A stretch of DNA of 64,000 nt from Streptomyces leeuwenhoekii (GCF_001013905.1 NZ_LN831790.1:1488001-1552000), one strand, 5' to 3'. Counted from the stretch's first letter, positions 16,238 to 25,425 are shown. The notes: generated by a model from the sequence alone, not told the origin. Program-made: numbers and translations.

Positions 16238-17518
16238 ATGGCCGTCACCGGGCGCAGGCTCACCGACGACACCCCCGCCCCTCACGAGCTCGCCCTCGCC
16301 TGCCCCGTCTACCGGCTCGACCCACTGGGCCAGGACTTCCCCGCAGAGGGTCGGGCACTCCAGGCGATCGGGCCGATCGTCCCCGTGGAGCTGCCCGATC
16401 AGGTAGCGGCTTGGGCGGTGACGAGGCGACAGGTCGCGGACGCGTTGCTGACCCACCCGGACATGCGGAAGAACCCGCGACACTGGCGGGCCTACCAGGC
16501 CGGGCTCGTACCCGAGACGTGGCCGCTCCTGCAGATCATCACGACTCCGACCATGCTGATCATGGACGGCGCGGACCATACACGGTTGCGTCTACCGATG
16601 CAGCGGGCTTTCACTCCTCGTCGAGTCGAGGCACTGCGTCCGCGCGTGGAGGAGATCGTGCGGGGGCTGCTCGACACCCTCGCCGCCGTCGCGCCCGGCA
16701 CATCGGTGGACCTGCGCAGCACGTTCGCCTTCCAGCTGCCGGTGACAGTGATCTGCGAGCTGTACGGGGTCGACGAGCCGGAAGTGCGGCGGCGATTGGC
16801 CACCGACACCAGTGCGCTGTTGAGCAGCACCACGCCGCCCGGCGAGCGGCTCGGTGCCCAGACGTCCGTCTTCGGCACCATGGCCCAACTGATCGCGGCC
16901 AAGCGCGCCCGGCCCGGTGACGACCTCACCACTGCGCTCATCGCCGAGTTCGACAACGGCGGCATGTCCGCGGAAGAACTCGCCGGGACCTTGTTCCTCA
17001 TGCTGATCGCCGGGCACGAGACGACCCAGAACCTCCTCTCGAACGCGATCCAGAGGCTCGTGGAGAACCCCGAGCAACTCGCCCGCGTACTGAGCGGACA
17101 CGACGACGAGGACGCATGGCGTGGTGTTGTGGAGGAGGCCCTGCGTCTCGACGCTCCGGCGGCCACGACGATGTTCCTGTACGCCGTCCGCGACATCACG
17201 ATCGAAGGCGTGACTATTGGCGCGGGCGAACCTGTCCTGATCTACACTTCCGCCGTCGGCCGCGACGGCCACGTCTTCGCCGACCCCGACGCCTTCCTGC
17301 CGGACCGGGCCAACGCGCATCAGCACCGTGCCTTCGGGCACGGCCCTCACCACTGCCTCGGTGCCCCCCTGGCCCGTCTGGAGTCCAGAATCGCCCTGCG
17401 GGGCCTCTTCGAGCGGTTCTCTCTCACCGCGGCGGAACCGCTCGACGCGATCGAGCGGATCACCTCGCTGTCGAGCAACGCTCCCGCGCGGGTGCCGGTC
17501 TACCTCACCCCTCGCTAG
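16238..17518 (+). CDS. Cytochrome P450 (CYP154/156-like)
   Basis: A 426-aa P450 with all canonical motifs: I-helix AGHETT (258-263), K-helix ExxR as E300-A-L-R303, and the heme loop FGHGPHHCLGAPLAR with ligand Cys373. The ATG at 16238 has GGGAGG at ideal spacing. The N-terminus (ACPVYRLDPLGQDFPAEG) resembles P450s of the CYP154/156 type found in Streptomyces conservons. It hydroxylates or oxidises an unknown substrate and needs a ferredoxin, and none is encoded nearby. It converges on a second P450 lacking the ExxR arginine. P450s of these two kinds are often found together, which suggests shared function, but the conservon genes cvnA-D are absent from the window. Confidence 0.93.
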   Translation: MAVTGRRLTDDTPAPHELALACPVYRLDPLGQDFPAEGRALQAIGPIVPVELPDQVAAWAVTRRQVADALLTHPDMRKNPRHWRAYQAGLVPETWPLLQIITTPTMLIMDGADHTRLRLPMQRAFTPRRVEALRPRVEEIVRGLLDTLAAVAPGTSVDLRSTFAFQLPVTVICELYGVDEPEVRRRLATDTSALLSSTTPPGERLGAQTSVFGTMAQLIAAKRARPGDDLTTALIAEFDNGGMSAEELAGTLFLMLIAGHETTQNLLSNAIQRLVENPEQLARVLSGHDDEDAWRGVVEEALRLDAPAATTMFLYAVRDITIEGVTIGAGEPVLIYTSAVGRDGHVFADPDAFLPDRANAHQHRAFGHGPHHCLGAPLARLESRIALRGLFERFSLTAAEPLDAIERITSLSSNAPARVPVYLTPR

Positions 17519-17547
17519 CAGCGTCTCGCGCAGAGCTCGGCGGACGC

Positions 17548-17574
17548 GGGCTCAGCCGTTCGGCGGTCGAGCCC
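17548..17574. terminator. Bidirectional hairpin between convergent P450 genes
   Basis: GGGCTC (17548-17553) pairs with GAGCCC (17569-17574), with a nested GCCG-TT-CGGC hairpin in the loop. It lies in the 66-bp gap between the two P450 stop codons. Confidence 0.5.
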
Positions 17575-17584
17575 ACGTCCTGAC

Positions 17585-18985
17585 TCAGGCTGTGATGTGC
17601 GATGTCAGCTGTGTCAGCATCCTCGGCGGGAAGAGGTAGTGGGAGCTGCGTGACGACTCTCCCAACGCGTCGGTGCCCGACGCGGTATGCCGCACCGCAG
17701 TCCGAGTGTCAGCGGTGAAGATGACCGCGAGCTTCGTCAGCTGCCGCACGATCACCGATCCGCCATGCTGCACAGCGCCGTCGTCCCGCAGGCGAGGCGT
17801 GCGGCATCGGGCCAGGAAGCGCTCGACCGCTGTCTGCCCGATGATTTTCGCGAGGCGTTGGGCTGCCGTCGGGCACTCGTGCGGGCCGGAACCGAACGCG
17901 AGGTGGGACTCGTTGGTGAAGGTGTGCCCGCTGTCGTCGACGTGGACCTCGGGGTCCGCGTTCGCTGCGGCCAGGCCCAGGACCAGCAGCGCCCCCGCCG
18001 GAACGTGGTAGTTGCCCAGCCGGACCTCGTGCAGGGGATAGCGTCCCATGACGTTCTGTACGGCGGGATTCGACCAGTGCGTCTCGTTCATGATCTCGGC
18101 GATCGTCACCTTGCCCGCGAGGAAGAGCGTGTGCACCTTCTCGTCGCACACGAGGCGTTCCATGGCGTTGCCGATCCAGCCGGTGGTTCCCCCCGCTCCG
18201 GCCATGACCGTCAGCCAAGCCAGGTTCCGGACTTCGAGGTCGCTGAGGGCGGGACCGCCGTCGACAGGACCGTGGATCAACCATGAGATGAGATCCCGGT
18301 CGGGCTTGGCCCGTCGAGCGACGACCAGACGGCCGATGATGTCCGAGATCTCTTCGTTCGCGCGATGCGCTCCCGGGCCGCCCTCAAGGAGTCGGAAGAT
18401 CGCCGGCAGCAGTTGCTCACCGGCCTCGTGCGGCAGGCCGAGCAGACGCAGCATCACCAGCAGCGGCAGCGGCGCGGCGTAGTCGGCCACGACCTCGGTC
18501 CGCCCCTTCGGTGCGAACCGGCTGATCAGCCGATCAGCCACCCATTCCGTGTAGCGGCGGGCCGACGCGGCCTCGACCTGGGCGAGCCCGGAGGCGAGGA
18601 CGCCACGCAGTCGTCGATGCTCCGGACCGCTCAGGAAGCGGGTGGAGCCTTCCTGGTAGGCCACCTGCGGCAGCAGCGGCCAGTCGTTCGGCACCCGTCC
18701 TGCTCGCCAGTCCGCCCAGTTGCGGGAGTCGGGGCTGTAGAGGCTCTCCTGAGAGCAGACTTCCCGCAGCGTCCGGTGGCCGATGACGAGGAAGGCCGGC
18801 ACACCGCCGTCCAGTTCGACCGGTACGACAGGTCCGTACTGGCTGCGCCACGGTTCATACAGGTCGGCAAGCGACCCCTGCACGGCCTCGCTGTTCAGCC
18901 GCACGGGTTCCGAGTGAACCGGACACCCGGACGCAGGCAGGGGGGCCGCGCCTTGGCTGGGGCGGACATGGGGCGAACTGGTCAT
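17585..18985 (-). CDS. Atypical cytochrome P450 without the ExxR arginine (CYP157-like)
   Basis: A 466-aa P450-fold protein. The heme ligand is present as Cys371 in FGSGPHECPTAA. Two other family hallmarks are changed: the K-helix reads E301-T-H-W304 where ExxR is expected, and the I-helix reads AGAGGTTGW (262-270) with glycine where Asp/Glu is expected. The CYP157 family of Streptomyces is known to lack the ExxR arginine, and the text around the heme (LGLAAANADP, SHLAFGSGPHECP) resembles it. The C-terminus extends about 50 residues past the usual end. The ATG at 18985 has AGGA 9 bases upstream. Catalytic competence cannot be assumed. A well-formed promoter lies at 19106-19134. Confidence 0.88.
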   Translation of the reverse strand: MTSSPHVRPSQGAAPLPASGCPVHSEPVRLNSEAVQGSLADLYEPWRSQYGPVVPVELDGGVPAFLVIGHRTLREVCSQESLYSPDSRNWADWRAGRVPNDWPLLPQVAYQEGSTRFLSGPEHRRLRGVLASGLAQVEAASARRYTEWVADRLISRFAPKGRTEVVADYAAPLPLLVMLRLLGLPHEAGEQLLPAIFRLLEGGPGAHRANEEISDIIGRLVVARRAKPDRDLISWLIHGPVDGGPALSDLEVRNLAWLTVMAGAGGTTGWIGNAMERLVCDEKVHTLFLAGKVTIAEIMNETHWSNPAVQNVMGRYPLHEVRLGNYHVPAGALLVLGLAAANADPEVHVDDSGHTFTNESHLAFGSGPHECPTAAQRLAKIIGQTAVERFLARCRTPRLRDDGAVQHGGSVIVRQLTKLAVIFTADTRTAVRHTASGTDALGESSRSSHYLFPPRMLTQLTSHITA

Positions 18986-19105
18986 TGCACCGTTTCCTGG
19001 TCGTCGCGGCAAGGTCGGTCGCACGGCCGCAACCGAGCGGGCCTGGCAGGGGAAGTGAGACAACTGGCACGCAACACCGCTGGTGCCTGCCTCCACCAAG
19101 CTCAG

Positions 19106-19134
19106 ATCCAAGTGCACCATGGGCGGTCGGTCAA
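19106..19134 (-). promoter_or_regulatory. Predicted promoter of the CYP157-like gene
   Basis: On the minus strand TTGACC (19134-19129) and TTGGAT (19111-19106) are separated by exactly 17 bases, matching -35 TTGACN and -10 TAGGAT at 5/6 positions each. The leader to the ATG at 18985 would be about 115 nt. The rest of the 431-bp gap (18986-19416) holds nothing I recognise. Confidence 0.55.
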
Positions 19135-19416
19135 CAAAGGTGAACTCCTCGACCCTCGAGCCCACTTCAGTGCCGCGAGCGACTGCGATCGCGGCACTGG
19201 TCCACCTGACGGCTCGTGCGAACATCCTGCGGTCACACCCGCTGCCGGGCCTCGGACACATCTACACCTACGCCCTCCTGGGCGGCCGGTCGGAGTACCC
19301 GGCAGGCATTCGGAGCCCGGGACGGGGCGGTGCGCAGTGGGCTCGGCCGCGCCGTGAGTGCGACAGCCGGCTGAACGGTCCTGCTCATCACCCCGCAGCG
19401 GTCCGTCCCGCCCTCG

Positions 19417-20715
19417 TCAGACCGTCGGTACCGACGGGGCTGACGCGTCGGCGAGCTGTGCCCCGGTGTCGGCCTGCCGCCGGGAGTGGCTGGTGCCGTG
19501 CCAGTCCAGGCACATGATCGTGGCATCGTCCGGCAGGTGGCCGTCGTTGGCGGCGATGACCTTCGCGATCACCGTGCGAGCGGCCTCACGCGGATGCAGG
19601 TCTCCGGTGCGCAGGATCAGGCCCTCCAGGTCCATGTTCCTGGCGCCGCGCTCCAGCATGCCGTCGGTGAACATGACGAGCCGGTCGCCGGGCCGCAGAT
19701 CCAGCCGTTGAACCCGGTAACCGTGCGGGAAGGGGATTCCGAACGGCATGTCGATCTCGACGCTGAGCTGCTCCACCCTCCCGTCGCGCAACCGCAGCGG
19801 CCAGGGGTGGCCCGCGTTGACGAACTCGCTGCCACCGTCGAGCAGGCTGATGCGCAGGAGCTGGCCGGTGACATACGCCTGCCTTCCGTGGTCGAGCATC
19901 GCCTGATGCGCCTGCCGGGCCTGTTCGGCCAGGTCGGCGCCCGCCCGCCTGGCCCCGCGCAGCGCACCCACGGCGAGGGAGGCGAGAAGTGAGGCATCGA
20001 CGTCGTGGCCCATGGCATCGGTGACGGAGAGCTGCACGGTGTCGCGATCGATCACGTAATCGAACGTGTCTCCTCCGACATGGTCGGCGGGCTCCAGCGA
20101 TCCGGCGACCGTGAACTGTGCGGCCTCGCAGGCGAGGGACGAGGGCAGCAGCCTGTGCTGGATCTCCGCGGCCAGACTCAGCGGCCTTGTGCGGCGGCCC
20201 CACTGGTAGACATCGGTGTACGACCGGTTCGCGATGACGATGTAGGCCAGGGCGTGCGCGGTCTCACCGATCTCCCGCATCGCGGCCCCGTCGGGCGCCG
20301 AGGGGAGGAAGAGTTCCAGCAGGCCGATGGCGTCTCCCCGGTTGGTGACCGGAGCGACGACCCGCACCGTGTTCCCGTCGTCCTCGGTCTGCGTGGCCGG
20401 CCGCTGGGTGCGGATGACCTTGTCGTACAGGGTGCCGGACAGATCCAGGCGCTGGACCGGTTCGTCGGTCTCGATGGCACTGGCGGCGCCGAGGCGCACC
20501 ACCGAGGTACCGGTGAAGTCGGTGATGAGGAAGGAGACCCTCGTCGCGTCGAGGCTCTGCCGCAGCATGCGGGCGACGACGTCGAGCGATTCCACCGGCG
20601 GCGCCGCTTCCGCCGCAGCCAGCGCCCCGGCGAGCCCCAGCCGGACGCGGTCGTCATCACCCGGGGCACGTCGCGAGCCGGCCGCACTGTCCGCGTCCGG
20701 CGAGTCTCCGTTCAC
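19417..20715 (-). CDS. GAF-SpoIIE (PP2C-type) serine/threonine phosphatase
   Basis: A 432-aa two-domain protein. Residues about 40-170 form a GAF-like sensor (ARMLRQSLDATRVSFLITD, VRVVAPVTNRGDAIGLLELF). Residues about 190-410 are a SpoIIE/RsbU-type phosphatase with the metal-binding acidic sites in PADHVGGDTFDY, VTDAMGHDVDASLLA, NAGHPWPL, MFTDGMLERG and PDDATIMCLDW. In Streptomyces such proteins dephosphorylate anti-anti-sigma factors and so release an alternative sigma factor. No anti-sigma or antagonist gene is adjacent, so the partner is elsewhere. No kinase or PAS domain is fused. It lies between the second and third P450 genes, all on the minus strand but with gaps over 400 bp, so joint transcription is unlikely. 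Confidence 0.93.
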   Translation of the reverse strand: MNGDSPDADSAAGSRRAPGDDDRVRLGLAGALAAAEAAPPVESLDVVARMLRQSLDATRVSFLITDFTGTSVVRLGAASAIETDEPVQRLDLSGTLYDKVIRTQRPATQTEDDGNTVRVVAPVTNRGDAIGLLELFLPSAPDGAAMREIGETAHALAYIVIANRSYTDVYQWGRRTRPLSLAAEIQHRLLPSSLACEAAQFTVAGSLEPADHVGGDTFDYVIDRDTVQLSVTDAMGHDVDASLLASLAVGALRGARRAGADLAEQARQAHQAMLDHGRQAYVTGQLLRISLLDGGSEFVNAGHPWPLRLRDGRVEQLSVEIDMPFGIPFPHGYRVQRLDLRPGDRLVMFTDGMLERGARNMDLEGLILRTGDLHPREAARTVIAKVIAANDGHLPDDATIMCLDWHGTSHSRRQADTGAQLADASAPSVPTV

Positions 20716-21196
20716 CTGATGCGTCTCCCGTTGCCTGATCGCCCGCAGCCGTCCCGCCCGGAGGGGACGAGACGCCGACGGGGCCGGTCACGGTGACGTG
20801 ACCGGGCACGCACCGGCCCCGCACCGGCAGAAGTCTGCCACCCTCGGGCTCCGCAAGACCGTTTCGGCTGATACGAGTGCCACCCCGCAGGTTGCTTCAC
20901 CCCATGGGAGCAACCCCGTGGTCGCCGCCGCGGAGCGGGGCACGCCTCCAGGATGCGTCGAAGGGGAGCCGTGAGCGCGCCGGGCGGATCGGCAGGAGGC
21001 GGAGAGGGCCACCGGGAGTTCGCCGGCGGCTCTTCGACGGGCGCCTCATACAGGCCGCTTCCCGACGCCAGGTCGCCCCGGTGCGGTGCCCAGGGCGCCA
21101 CCGTCGCCGGCCGTGTCGGTTCACACCGGACGGCCTTGTGCCAGCCCGCTGCCTCGCCCTCGGGCCGTACCGGAACGGCGTGCTGCCCCTGGGCGC
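20716..21196. other. Intergenic region with a short hairpin
   Basis: 481 bp without a supported gene, between the third P450 and the phosphatase. It should carry the phosphatase promoter. A perfect hairpin CCGGTCAC (20784-20791) / GTGACCGG (20798-20805) lies about 70 bp upstream of the phosphatase start and could be an operator or leader hairpin. Confidence 0.4.
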
Positions 21197-22357
21197 CTAC
21201 CGCCCGTTGCTCCCCGAGGTCGTTCGCTTTCGGGTGAGACGGGTCCAGCCTGCCGGTGGTGCCAGGAGGGTGCGCACGTGGGGCTTCCGCCTGCGCAAAC
21301 GCACATCACCCTCGAAGTCATGCAGGATGAGGTAGCCGAGATGCTCCAGAGCCTTCAGGGCGAAGCCGTTGGCCGGACACATCGCTCCCCCCTTCCCGAA
21401 GGGCAGATACGACTTCCTCTGGTCGTCCGTCAGCTTCTCCCAGCGGGAGGGGAGGAAGTGCAAGGGATCGTCCCATACAGCCCCCGTCCGGTGGATCGCG
21501 TGCGTTCCTATCAGAACATGTTCACCCTTGCGGACCCATATGCCGTCCATGTCGTGATCAGCGGCGGCCACCCTGACCAAGCGCCACGCCGTAGGGTAGA
21601 GACGCAATGTCTCCCTGACCAGGCTCCGGATGTGTTCCGGTCGCACTGCCGGACTGTTGTAACCGTGCTGGATCCCGAGCAGCACCACCCACTCGAGGGC
21701 TACCCCGGTGAAGCCGACCGCGGAGAGGACGAGCCGCTGCAACAACTGCGCGCGATCCGCCGGGGACAGTTCTCCCCGCAGACTCAGCACCACGTCGACC
21801 AGATCGTTCGCGCCGGTGCCCCCTGCCGGCAATCGCTTCAGTTGTTCGGCGAAACCGGCCCGGATACGGGGCACCGAACGGTGCGGCCCTCGTATCGCAT
21901 GACCGACGATGTCGTCGCCGACGATGCTCGATGTCACGTAGACGTCCACCAGCGAGTTGATCTCGGCGTGACGCTCGTGCGCTATGACGGGGGCGAAATA
22001 CCGACGGATCAGTTCGGCTCCCCACCGTTGGTGCCGCAGGCGGCCGCGGCCGTCCCTCAGCTCATGGACGGCGCGGTCGATGTCGAATGACGAATTGGGA
22101 CCGTGATGTGCCAGGACCTTGATGAGTTCACGTGAGGCTTGGATCCGCGGTTCCCGGGGAAGGGGCGTCGGCCCGATCCGAAAGAAACCGGACTGTTCCA
22201 CGTAGCTGTCGGCCGATTCGACCAGCACCTGCCGAGCCGCATTCGCATCGGCGATGAAAAGGGTCCCGAAACGAAGCCTGAACGGGCCATCGGCGTCCGC
22301 GGCCAGCTTCTCCCACCGCAGCAGGTGAGGCCAAAGGCTTTTTCTGTCCAAGAACAC
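21197..22357 (-). CDS. Cytochrome P450, divergent
   Basis: A 386-aa P450. The K-helix ExxR is intact (VRETLRLYPTAWRLVR), the PERF-like region is FLPSRWEKL, and the heme loop is LPFGKGGAMCPANGF with Cys327. The I-helix region (LSAVGFTGVALEW) lacks the usual acidic residue-threonine pair, so oxygen activation may differ from standard P450s. The sequence is closer in style to E-class bacterial P450s such as terpene-modifying ones than to the two P450s at 16-19 kb, but no cyclase is nearby. The GTG at 22357 has AGGA six bases upstream. Substrate and redox partners are unknown. Confidence 0.85.
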   Translation of the reverse strand: MFLDRKSLWPHLLRWEKLAADADGPFRLRFGTLFIADANAARQVLVESADSYVEQSGFFRIGPTPLPREPRIQASRELIKVLAHHGPNSSFDIDRAVHELRDGRGRLRHQRWGAELIRRYFAPVIAHERHAEINSLVDVYVTSSIVGDDIVGHAIRGPHRSVPRIRAGFAEQLKRLPAGGTGANDLVDVVLSLRGELSPADRAQLLQRLVLSAVGFTGVALEWVVLLGIQHGYNSPAVRPEHIRSLVRETLRLYPTAWRLVRVAAADHDMDGIWVRKGEHVLIGTHAIHRTGAVWDDPLHFLPSRWEKLTDDQRKSYLPFGKGGAMCPANGFALKALEHLGYLILHDFEGDVRLRRRKPHVRTLLAPPAGWTRLTRKRTTSGSNGR

Positions 22358-22454
22358 GGGGGTCCTGTGCCCATCCGAGAAGGTGAGATGTTGTACACGC
22401 GTCCCGCACGAAGGGGCTCTCAGGCGTCGCGTCCGCAGCCGTCACCGTACTGTT

Positions 22455-22685
22455 GCCGAAGCGCACGCATTTCACCGCCGAGCGCTCGAACATCCCTGGT
22501 GAGCCACGACACCACGCGATCCGGCGACGCGGGGAGCACCGAGCGTCGATGCATCGCACCGCGCGCCCAGATCGTCAGTCCTGTCGTCCGTACCCGGTGA
22601 AGTACCCGTGCCAGCGCGCACGCATCTCACCGCTGAGCGCCCGCAGACCATCCGTGATCCACGCCATCGTGATCCTCCCTCTGCT
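22455..22685. repeat. Two imperfect direct repeats of about 70 bp
   Basis: The segments around 22455-22530 and 22611-22685 align over about 70 bp at roughly 75% identity, both beginning near GCGCACGCAT (22461 and 22616) and ending GATCC. The offset is 155 bp, so the copies are not in the same reading frame. On the minus strand both can be read as similar short peptides (RSAVKCVR versus RSAVRCVR), which suggests a decayed tandem gene or a duplicated regulatory element. Confidence 0.5.
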
Positions 22686-23087
22686 GATCGGTGCACTCAC
22701 CGGTCGGTTCGCGCTTCTCGGCGTCGTTCAGCCTGCTGCCGAATCGGCCGTCGCGGGTGCATCTCTTGGACGACGAAGGTATCCGGACGAGACAACCGGG
22801 TGGACGGGGGAAACCGGCCAAAGGCACGCGATCGCCGGCGCAGAGGCAGGCGCAGGAGAGGCGGTGCCGGAGTCACGGCTGCAGCGCGGCGCTGGATGTC
22901 GTCACGGGTCCACCCCGTCCCGGCGGTGGGTGCGGCGGTCTCGGTCTCTCTCGGGTCCGGGGCAGGACGCGGTTCTCGTCTTCGGGGTCCGGCCGTCGGG
23001 TACTCCGGTGCTCCCGGCGGCGCGATGCCCCGTACGCCCATGCCGTCACGTCCGGCACGTTGACAGGGCGACAGCCCCCTCTCATCC

Positions 23088-23101
23088 TGGGAGCGCTCCC
23101 A
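23088..23101. promoter_or_regulatory. CebR-type operator (TGGGAGCGCTCCCA)
   Basis: A perfect 14-bp palindrome identical to the known operator of the cellulose/cello-oligosaccharide repressor CebR. It lies 22 bases after a TTGACA (-35-like, 23060-23065), over the expected -10 or start point of the hydrolase promoter. The gene should be derepressed by cellobiose or cellotriose. Confidence 0.85.
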
Positions 23102-23268
23102 TGACCGGTGTCCGCCGCCGGTCCCACAAGACCGTTCCACGTGCCCGCACCGTTCCCGTGCCACCGGCGCGGCACCGTCCTGCCGTCGCGCCGGCACCCC
23201 GCCCGTCCGGCGGCACGCCGTCCGTGGCTTACGCCCGCCCGTGCCGCGGACCCCTGAGGAGGGCCCAC

Positions 23269-25425
23269 GTGCCACCACTGCACAGATCCGGCCGGCCGGC
23301 CGTCACCGGCGCCGCCCGCACCGCGCGAGGCGGTCCCCACCGCCTCGCGCGCACCGCGGCGGTGCTGGCCGCCGCGTTCGCCCTGCTGCCCCTGGCGGAC
23401 GCCGCGGGCGCCGCGCCCACCGCACCCCGGGCGGCCACCGCCGCCGATGCCGGCGTCCGGGTCAACACCCAGGCGTCACTGGGCCGGCTCTCCGACGTCG
23501 CCCGCGGCGTCAACGCCGCCGTCTGGGACTCCCACATGAACGATCCCGAGGTGGCCACGCTGATGAAGGCGGCCGGTGTCGGGGCGATGCGCTACCCCGG
23601 CGGCTCCTACGCGGACATCTACCACTGGCAGACCCACACGGCGCCCGGCGGATACGTCGCTCCCGGCACCGGCTTCGACTCCTTCATGGACACCGTCCGG
23701 GCCACCGGGGCGCAGCCGGTCCTGCTCGCCAACTACGGCTCGGGCACGCCCGAGGAGGCGGCCGGCTGGGTCCGGTACGCGAACGTCACCAAGGACTACG
23801 GCGCGAAGTACTGGGAGATCGGCAACGAGATCTACGGCAACGGCCACTACGGCAACGGCTGGGAGCACGACGAGCACGAGGACAAGAGCCCCCGGGAGTA
23901 CGCCCGCCAGGTCCGCGCCTACGCCGAGGCCATGAAGGCCGTCGACCCGACGATCAAGATCGGCGCGGTGCTCACCACGCCGGGCCACTGGCCGGACGGC
24001 GTCGTCGCCGAAGGCGATCCGGGCGACTGGAACCACACCGTGCTCTCGGAGGTCACCGACGTCATCGACTTCGTCAGCGTCCACTGGTACGCGGGCGGTT
24101 CCGGCACCACCGCCGAGGACGCCATGGCCCGGCTGTCCGGGCTCCCCGGCGAACTGCGGGAGGTGCGCTCCCAGATCGACCGGTACGCGGGCCCCGACTC
24201 CCCGCGCATCGGCATCGCGCTCACCGAGATCAACACCAACACCGGCGGGGCCCGGCTCACCGCCCGGCCCAACGGCCTGTTCGCCGCGGACGCGTATATG
24301 ACGGCCCTGGAGAACGGCGTCTTCACCGTCGAGTGGTGGAACACCCACAACGGGGCCGGCCAGATCACCACCGTCGACGGCGAGACCGACTACGGCGACA
24401 TGGGGATGCTCTCCAGCGGCGCCTGCTCCGGTGACGTCTGCCAGCCGCCGCCGAACACGCCGTTCCACCCCTACTTCGGCCTGAAGATGACCCGCGAACT
24501 GGGCACCGCGGGCGACACCATGGTCGCCACCGCCTCCTCCGGGCAGGACGTCTCGGCACACGCCGTGCACCGTCGCGACGGGCGCCTGAGCGTCCTGCTC
24601 ATCAACAAGAACCCGGACGCCGCGCGGACCGTGGACCTCGACTACACGGGCTTCACCCCGTCCGCCGCCGCCCCCGAGGTGCGCCGGTACGCGCGCGGCG
24701 ACAGCGACATCACCGGCGTCACCGGCGGGGAGGCGTCCGCCTCCCGGGTCACCGTGCCGCCGTACGCGATGATCACCGTCACCCTCAGCCCGCAGGCCGG
24801 GACCGGCCCGGGCGCCTCGGCGGCCCAGGCCCCGGGCACCCCGCGGCTGGAGGCGGTGACCGACACCACCGCCCGCCTGTCCTGGCAGGGCGCGCAGGGA
24901 GCCGCCCGCTATCTGGTCCAGGAGCGCGACGGCGCGCACACCCGGCTGATCGGCGAGTCCACCGGCGCCTCCGTGACCCTGCGCAACCTGCCCCCGGGCA
25001 GCACCCACACGGTCAACGTACTGGCGGCCGACGCCTCGGGACGGCTCTCCGCCCCGTCCGCCCCGCTCACCTTCACCACCGGCACCCCGCGGGACGCGAC
25101 CTGCGCCGTGACGTACCACCAGGACCAGAGCTGGGGCAACGGCTTCGTCGCCACGGTCACCGTCCGCAACCTCTCCGCCACCCCGATCAGCGGCTGGACC
25201 GTGGACTGGGAGTGGCCGACGGACCGCCAGTCGGTGTCCTCCGGCTGGAACGCCACGTTCCACCAGAGTGGCCGGCAGGTGCGGGTGACCGCTCCCGAGG
25301 GTGCGGGACCGCTCGCCCCCGACGGCGGCTCCGCGGCGTCGTTCGGATTCGTCGGCGCCAACGACGGGCCCAACCCGCAGCCGACGGTCTTCCGCCTCAA
25401 CGGCACCGTCTGCTCCAGCGGCTGA
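23269..25425 (+). CDS. Secreted arabinofuranosidase-like glycoside hydrolase with FnIII and CBM2
   Basis: A 718-aa protein. The GTG at 23269 follows GAGGAGGG at 5 bases and gives a signal peptide (HRLARTAAVLAAAFALLPL). Residues about 60-380 form a clan GH-A-like barrel related to alpha-L-arabinofuranosidases: RYPGGSYADIYHWQ, acid/base Glu187 in WEIGNEIYGN, and probable nucleophile Glu320 in LTEINTNTGG. A beta-sandwich follows to about 515, then a fibronectin type III domain (about 525-610) and a cellulose-binding CBM2 (about 620-718, CAVTYHQDQSWGNGF to NGTVCSSG). The CebR-type box at 23088-23101 places it in the cellulose regulon. The exact GH family and substrate are uncertain; GH51-like is my best reading. 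Confidence 0.85.
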   Translation: MPPLHRSGRPAVTGAARTARGGPHRLARTAAVLAAAFALLPLADAAGAAPTAPRAATAADAGVRVNTQASLGRLSDVARGVNAAVWDSHMNDPEVATLMKAAGVGAMRYPGGSYADIYHWQTHTAPGGYVAPGTGFDSFMDTVRATGAQPVLLANYGSGTPEEAAGWVRYANVTKDYGAKYWEIGNEIYGNGHYGNGWEHDEHEDKSPREYARQVRAYAEAMKAVDPTIKIGAVLTTPGHWPDGVVAEGDPGDWNHTVLSEVTDVIDFVSVHWYAGGSGTTAEDAMARLSGLPGELREVRSQIDRYAGPDSPRIGIALTEINTNTGGARLTARPNGLFAADAYMTALENGVFTVEWWNTHNGAGQITTVDGETDYGDMGMLSSGACSGDVCQPPPNTPFHPYFGLKMTRELGTAGDTMVATASSGQDVSAHAVHRRDGRLSVLLINKNPDAARTVDLDYTGFTPSAAAPEVRRYARGDSDITGVTGGEASASRVTVPPYAMITVTLSPQAGTGPGASAAQAPGTPRLEAVTDTTARLSWQGAQGAARYLVQERDGAHTRLIGESTGASVTLRNLPPGSTHTVNVLAADASGRLSAPSAPLTFTTGTPRDATCAVTYHQDQSWGNGFVATVTVRNLSATPISGWTVDWEWPTDRQSVSSGWNATFHQSGRQVRVTAPEGAGPLAPDGGSAASFGFVGANDGPNPQPTVFRLNGTVCSSG

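Larger units (their letters stand above)
22358..23268. other. 911-bp divergent intergenic region
   Basis: Lies between the third P450 (minus) and the CBM2-bearing hydrolase (plus). It contains the paired 70-bp repeats, a TTGACA hexamer at 23060-23065 and a CebR-type palindrome at 23088-23101. A reading frame runs through it in frame with the hydrolase, but the signal peptide and ribosome site place the true start at 23269. No other gene is supported. Confidence 0.5.
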
